The notes beneath the pieces were generated by a model. It saw nothing but the letters and a program-made list of their open reading frames with translations. It searched no databases and was not told the origin of the DNA. The position numbers and the translations under genes are program-made. Shown here piece after piece: positions 5,150 to 6,163 of a DNA stretch of 6,163 nt (its first letter is position 1; each line of letters opens with the position of its first letter). Source of the stretch: an uncultured Planctomycetaceae bacterium. Lineage in GTDB: Bacteria > Planctomycetota > Planctomycetia > Pirellulales > Pirellulaceae. The DNA is taken from NCBI GenBank assembly GCA_903921945.1, contig CAIXSC010000011.1, positions 1 to 6,163 on the forward strand. Reading direction: 5' to 3'.

Positions 5150-6163
5150 GCGACACGATCCTTCCTGGCGATGATCGCGATTCCGATCACTAGGGAAATG
5201 AACGACGACAACAGCAACCCGATCCCCACGAGCGGCAGGTCTTGATCCTTCCCAAGCGTTTCCGCCTGAAAGAACCGCATCATGACCAGCGCGAGCGCGT
5301 TGTTCACCACATGGCCCAACATGGCTGGCCACAAGCTATCGCAACGATAGGCGATCAACCCCAGCCAAACTCCCAGCGGAACGACCGCGATCGAGTGCAT
5401 CGGATCCAGATGGGCCGCCCCGAACATCAAGCCGCTTAGCACGATCGCGAAGACGGGCGGCCACGCTCGCGCAAGACGGCTCTGCACATAGCCTCGGAAG
5501 AGCAGTTCCTCGGCGATCCCCGGTAAACCGGCAACCAACAAAAACAGCATCGGCAGCCAGCGAGCATCGAAACGGCGAAACAAGTCTTCCATCTGCTGCA
5601 GATGTTCGCTGGGCGCGTCAAACAATTGGCTGAGGGACAAGGAGGTCAGGTGCGCGATGGCGGGACTCGCCAGCGCGAGCGGCACCCAGGTCCAGATAGG
5701 TAATCGGCCACGGACGAGCCGCAATCGTTCGCGCCACGGTTGCGGGCTGAGCCAACCGCCAAAGAGGGCGACCGCCAGAAACACGATTTGCCCAGGGATC
5801 ACCATGCCGACCAAACCTGCCGGCGTCATGGTGATCGCCTCCAGATTCTTGGTGACTTTCGTGCTGTCGACTAACACTTCCGGACCGTGAAACGCGAGCA
5901 GCAAGCCCACTCCGACAAAAATCGAAACCATGATTGCCGATGGAATGGCGACGGCCACCGCCACGAACGCGGTCCAAATCCGAGGTGGAGGAGGACGATA
6001 AACGGCCGCCGCCAAGCCACCCGGAATCAAGCCGCTCGGAAGCACGTCACTCGGAAGCACGTCACTCGGAAGCACGTCACTCGGAAGCACGTCACTCGGA
6101 AGCACGTCACTCGGTGGCACGTCAGTCGGGAGCACATCACTCGGCGGCACGTCAGTCGGTGGC
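5143..6163 (-). CDS. CPBP-family intramembrane metalloprotease (CAAX/Abi type), 5' end off the window
   Basis: This is a multi-pass membrane protein with the three motifs of the CPBP (CAAX protease and bacteriocin-processing, formerly Abi) family. Counting from GTG 6150 they are EELLFRG (Glu214, Glu215, Arg219), FGAAH (Phe243, His247) and GHVVNN (His280, Asn284). The Glu and His residues are the expected metal and catalytic residues, so it is probably active. The substrate is unknown; known members process prenylated CAAX proteins or bacteriocins, or act in immunity. About eight hydrophobic segments lie between residues 57 and 331. Before the first helix is a run of VLPSD-type pentapeptides. 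The reading frame stays open to the right edge (codons for P-P-T-D precede GTG 6150), so the gene is treated as 5' partial. All intact VLPSD/VPPSD units but one supply an in-frame GTG (the ninth-from-edge unit opens with Leu), so the true start cannot be fixed here. It lies upstream of, and overlaps by 7 nt, the BASS transporter gene. Confidence 0.9.
   Translation of the reverse strand, partial: PPTDVPPSDVLPTDVPPSDVLPSDVLPSDVLPSDVLPSDVLPSGLIPGGLAAAVYRPPPPRIWTAFVAVAVAIPSAIMVSIFVGVGLLLAFHGPEVLVDSTKVTKNLEAITMTPAGLVGMVIPGQIVFLAVALFGGWLSPQPWRERLRLVRGRLPIWTWVPLALASPAIAHLTSLSLSQLFDAPSEHLQQMEDLFRRFDARWLPMLFLLVAGLPGIAEELLFRGYVQSRLARAWPPVFAIVLSGLMFGAAHLDPMHSIAVVPLGVWLGLIAYRCDSLWPAMLGHVVNNALALVMMRFFQAETLGKDQDLPLVGIGLLLSSFISLVIGIAIIARKDRVAC
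5159..5166 (-). promoter_or_regulatory. Ribosome binding site of the BASS transporter gene
   Basis: AGGAAGGA on the minus strand lies inside the last codons of the upstream protease gene, 9 nt before GTG 5149. It is the best Shine-Dalgarno site in the window tied to a recognised gene and fixes a GTG start that overlaps the upstream stop codon (TAG at 5145-5143). Confidence 0.75.
6031..6163 (-). repeat. 15-bp in-frame tandem repeat (VLPSD/VPPSD pentapeptides)
   Basis: Units of 15 bp encode, from the window edge inward, (V)PPTD, VPPSD, VLPTD, VPPSD, four VLPSD and VLPSG. The period is perfect at the DNA level from 6035 to 6114 (80 bp, a little over five copies), including synonymous positions, which points to recent expansion by slippage or recombination. 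The array continues beyond the window. It encodes an acidic, proline-rich N-terminal extension ahead of the protease's membrane domain. Confidence 0.9.

Noticed and set aside
4089..5156. A 355-codon minus-strand frame overlapping the BASS gene.
   Set aside because: Arg-rich, without membrane helices or motifs; the neighbouring frame carries the clear transporter motifs and a good ribosome binding site.
5150..5332. N-terminal extension of the BASS transporter to 5332.
   Set aside because: The extra 61 residues are hydrophilic, lie wholly within the protease gene and precede the GTG with the strong ribosome binding site and normal family start.

Overview
This window looks like chromosomal DNA from a GC-rich bacterium, most likely a planctomycete (Pirellulales or a relative). 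That placement is an inference. It rests on the GC-rich sequence, a large protein joining DUF4261-like, DUF4190-like and WD40 parts through Pro/Gly/Met-rich linkers, a secreted PAF-acetylhydrolase-like SGNH esterase, and weak or variable Shine-Dalgarno sites. No rRNA, tRNA, CRISPR array, transposase or phage gene was seen.

Layout. Positions 1-310 carry no convincing gene. They hold two tracts of 7-bp tandem repeats around a spacer with a strong imperfect hairpin. Next comes a secreted SGNH/GDSL hydrolase on the minus strand (311-1123). A 221-bp divergent intergenic region follows, with short inverted repeats. On the plus strand, 1345-4269 encodes a 974-residue membrane-anchored multidomain protein: an N-terminal DUF4261-like domain, a short-repeat linker, a DUF4190-like membrane segment, a second long repeat-rich linker and a C-terminal seven-bladed WD40 propeller. 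On the minus strand, a CPBP-family (CAAX/Abi-type) intramembrane protease (5143 to beyond the right edge) and a BASS-family bile acid:sodium symporter-like transporter (4196-5149) overlap by 7 nt and probably form one transcription unit. The transporter gene also overlaps the 3' end of the WD40 gene tail to tail by 74 nt.

How the genes relate. The hydrolase and the WD40 protein are divergent neighbours and could share regulatory DNA, but nothing links them biochemically. The protease and the transporter are translationally linked by position (stop/start overlap with a good Shine-Dalgarno inside the upstream gene). I see no clear new defence or mobile system. The most unusual items are the multidomain DUF4261/DUF4190/WD40 protein, the 74-nt convergent coding overlap, the in-frame 15-bp tandem repeat at the protease N-terminus, where every intact unit but one offers a GTG start, and the heptameric repeat tracts at the left edge.
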